This document shows, in pieces, positions 14,827 through 15,231 of a DNA stretch of 15,231 nucleotides. Source of the stretch: CAYSHJ01 sp964589725. GTDB taxonomy: Bacteria > Planctomycetota > Planctomycetia > Planctomycetales > Planctomycetaceae. Both the position numbers and the translations under genes were made by a program. The notes under the pieces are model-generated. The model saw nothing but the letters and a program-made list of their open reading frames with translations. It ran no database searches and was not told where the DNA came from. Every line of letters starts with the position of its first letter. Position 1 is the first letter of the stretch. The DNA is taken from assembly GCA_964589725.1 (NCBI GenBank), contig CAZPUJ010000745.1, forward strand, positions 1 through 15,231, written 5' to 3'.

Positions 14827-15231
14827 GTGCTGATTCTCAATGCCGCTGACGTTCGTCGCGTACTCCCGATGTCACTCGCCATCAACGCAATGAAGCAGGC
14901 GTTCGCGGCCTTCAGCGACGGCCGAGCCATTGTCCCGCCTCGCATTCAATTGCCGATCGCGCGTCACGCCGGCATCAGCTTGATCATGCCATCGTTCGTG
15001 GACGACGAAGCCACCTCCGCTCAGGCTCTGGCCGTGAAGGTCGTTTCGCTGTTCGACAAAAATCAGTCGCGCGGACTGGCTCGCCTGCAAGCTGCCGTCG
15101 TGGTTCTGGAAGCCGACACCGGCCGCCCGATCGCGCTGCTCGAAGGCGCGACGCTAACGGCCATTCGCACAGCCGCCGCCAGCGGCGCTGCGACCGATCT
15201 GCTGGCTCGTCGAGACAGCCGCACGCTGGCT
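14827..15231 (+). CDS. Ornithine cyclodeaminase/mu-crystallin family protein (3' end outside window)
   Basis: The first 135 residues run to the window edge with no stop. The start GTG 14827 (VLILNAADVRR) has AAAGGGA upstream, supplied by the palindromic element. Family landmarks are LAVKVVSLFDKN with the substrate-binding Lys71, VVVLEADTGRPIALLEGATLTAIRTAAASGAAT (Arg114 in the conserved TAIRTAA), and the beginning of the NAD(P)-binding domain. Members include ornithine cyclodeaminase, ketimine reductases and delta-1-pyrroline-2-carboxylate reductase; the C-terminal half needed to separate them is missing. Because the neighbour resembles a cis-3-hydroxyproline dehydratase, the pyrroline-carboxylate reductase reading is favoured, as inference only. 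Confidence 0.85.
   Translation, partial: MLILNAADVRRVLPMSLAINAMKQAFAAFSDGRAIVPPRIQLPIARHAGISLIMPSFVDDEATSAQALAVKVVSLFDKNQSRGLARLQAAVVVLEADTGRPIALLEGATLTAIRTAAASGAATDLLARRDSRTLA

Overview
The window looks like chromosomal DNA of a planctomycete. The evidence is the high-GC coding bias, two very large modular surface proteins (one with a Ser-Leu-Glu-Asp-Arg-x-Leu-Leu-Ser N-terminal tag of the LEPR-XLL kind and a FIMAH-like C-terminus), a Gly/Met-rich two-helix membrane protein of a type I associate with planctomycetes, short scattered operons, and GTG starts. No rRNA, tRNA, CRISPR array, integrase or transposase gene was seen.

Layout from left to right: (1) 1-3589, the C-terminal part of a giant secreted adhesin-like protein with Ig-like, cadherin/VCBS-like and RTX repeats. 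(2) 3610-5000, a methyltransferase overlapping a kinase-fold protein of the WaaP/InaA/toluene-tolerance type. (3) 5224-5988, a membrane protein with MPGMGGG repeats. (4) 6030-6141, a composite palindrome between convergent genes. (5) 7673-6142 on the minus strand, an HpcH/HpaI-family aldolase overlapping an SGNH hydrolase. (6) 7802-11391, a Tad/Flp-pilus-type group: CpaC/RcpA-like secretin, OmpA-like periplasmic protein and TPR lipoprotein. (7) 13890-11449 on the minus strand, a second modular surface protein convergent with the pilus group. (8) 13980-14115, a second composite palindrome. (9) 14671-14199 on the minus strand, a wrecked enolase-superfamily gene. (10) 14678-14819, a third, MITE-like palindrome carrying the leaders of the two genes flanking it. 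(11) 14827 to the end, the start of an ornithine cyclodeaminase/mu-crystallin family gene.

Several genes concern the cell surface: two adhesin-like proteins, an outer-membrane secretin with its periplasmic partner, and a lipoprotein. The decayed enolase-superfamily gene and the adjacent cyclodeaminase-family gene resemble the dehydratase/reductase pair used for cis-3-hydroxy-L-proline, so this may be a pathway losing its first enzyme. The least explained signals are the three intergenic palindromes. Two share an architecture of outer arms plus hairpins with a conserved CGCAAG/CTTGC loop but unrelated stems. The third supplies near-identical ribosome-binding sites to two divergent genes. I did not find a clear new multi-gene system; the palindrome families are the best candidates for undescribed biology.
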